From: PWXP01 sp040772845
GTDB lineage: Bacteria; Planctomycetota; Planctomycetia; Pirellulales; Thermoguttaceae
NCBI GenBank assembly: GCA_040772845.1
Contig: JAXGXG010000001.1
Location: 4,402,001 to 4,466,000, forward strand
Direction of reading: 5' to 3'
Length of the DNA stretch: 64,000 nucleotides
A program made the position numbers and the translations under genes. This document shows positions 63,791-64,000 of the stretch, piece by piece. Every line of letters begins with the position of its first letter. Position 1 is the first letter of the stretch. The notes beneath the pieces are model-generated. The model ran no database searches. It saw only the letters and a program-made list of their open reading frames with translations, and had not been told where the DNA came from.

Positions 63791-64000
63791 TCAGTCGAAC
63801 ATCAGCCATCCGAATCCCTCAGCCCGGACCTCGACGGCCGCCGGCTGGGTCCACGATTGGAACCCGACCCCCGGTACGATCCGCTGGACTCCGAGGGCCC
63901 ATACGTCGCGCGCCGTGGGGTAGGCGCCGGTGAGCTGGTCCAAGGGGATCGCGGCCTCGACGGTCCACGACTGCTCGTCGTGCGCTTGGGCCACAAACCA
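63791..64000 (-). CDS. CBM9-like C-terminal domain, partial
   Basis: The gene continues beyond the right edge. The visible 70 residues (EQSWTVEAAIPLDQLTG, DVWALGVQRIVPGVGFQSWT, GFGWLMFD) match the end of carbohydrate-binding module family 9-like domains, common at the ends of large secreted planctomycete proteins. Confidence 0.75.
   Translation of the reverse strand, partial: WFVAQAHDEQSWTVEAAIPLDQLTGAYPTARDVWALGVQRIVPGVGFQSWTQPAAVEVRAEGFGWLMFD

Overview
The window looks like a chromosomal segment of a planctomycete (Planctomycetota, probably Pirellulales-like). This is an inference. It rests on GC-rich coding, secreted Gfo/Idh dehydrogenases and sugar-phosphate isomerases with Tat signals, several secreted glycosidase-type proteins, a PEP-CTERM tail, an Flp-type pilin, a small lysine/alanine-rich histone-like protein, weak operon structure and many dispersed repeats.

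Layout. 0.3-3.7 kb: a fused E1 alpha-beta 2-oxoacid dehydrogenase overlaps by one base a gene that fuses a lipoyl domain to a ketoacyl synthase III. This is the most unusual pair in the window. It is followed by a convergent cold-shock gene, a zinc sugar-alcohol dehydrogenase and a B12-binding radical SAM protein (4.0-7.4 kb). 7.5-25.4 kb is a decayed mobile-element island. It holds a deleted group II intron, IS630 and IS91 fragments, a broken IS4 element, an ISKra4 element with 19-bp ends and a partial second copy in tandem, a broken group II intron reverse transcriptase, an IS110-type element with a highly structured 3' non-coding region, a REP-associated tyrosine transposase inside 16-bp inverted repeats, and an intact IS1182. 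Caught between them are remnants of a penicillin-binding protein and a sugar transporter, an intact secreted glycosidase, a Tat-exported sugar isomerase and fructose-bisphosphate aldolase.

25.7-32.4 kb: two BON-like genes run into purH, then pncB, a PsiE-like membrane protein, an FG-GAP protein and a PfkB sugar kinase. 32.6-40.8 kb: addB, a nucleotidyltransferase/small-protein pair and addA lie on the minus strand, with toxin-antitoxin debris and a decayed duplicate of the addA 3' end downstream. 41.3-48.6 kb: a broken PEP-CTERM gene, an alpha/beta hydrolase, a secreted double nitrilase-fold protein whose first active site is dead, a Tat-exported oxidoreductase and a secreted GH89-like protein. 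49.5-55.3 kb is a housekeeping cluster: cmk, plsC, rpsA, a sigma-70 factor and rpsR. 55.4-57.1 kb is repeat-rich and holds the 44-residue lysine-rich protein. 57.1-64.0 kb: a cNMP-binding protein with a small partner, large membrane and TPR proteins, an Flp pilin, a lipoprotein and the end of a CBM9-like protein.

No rRNA, tRNA or CRISPR array was recognised. The carbohydrate genes together suggest a saprophytic polymer degrader.
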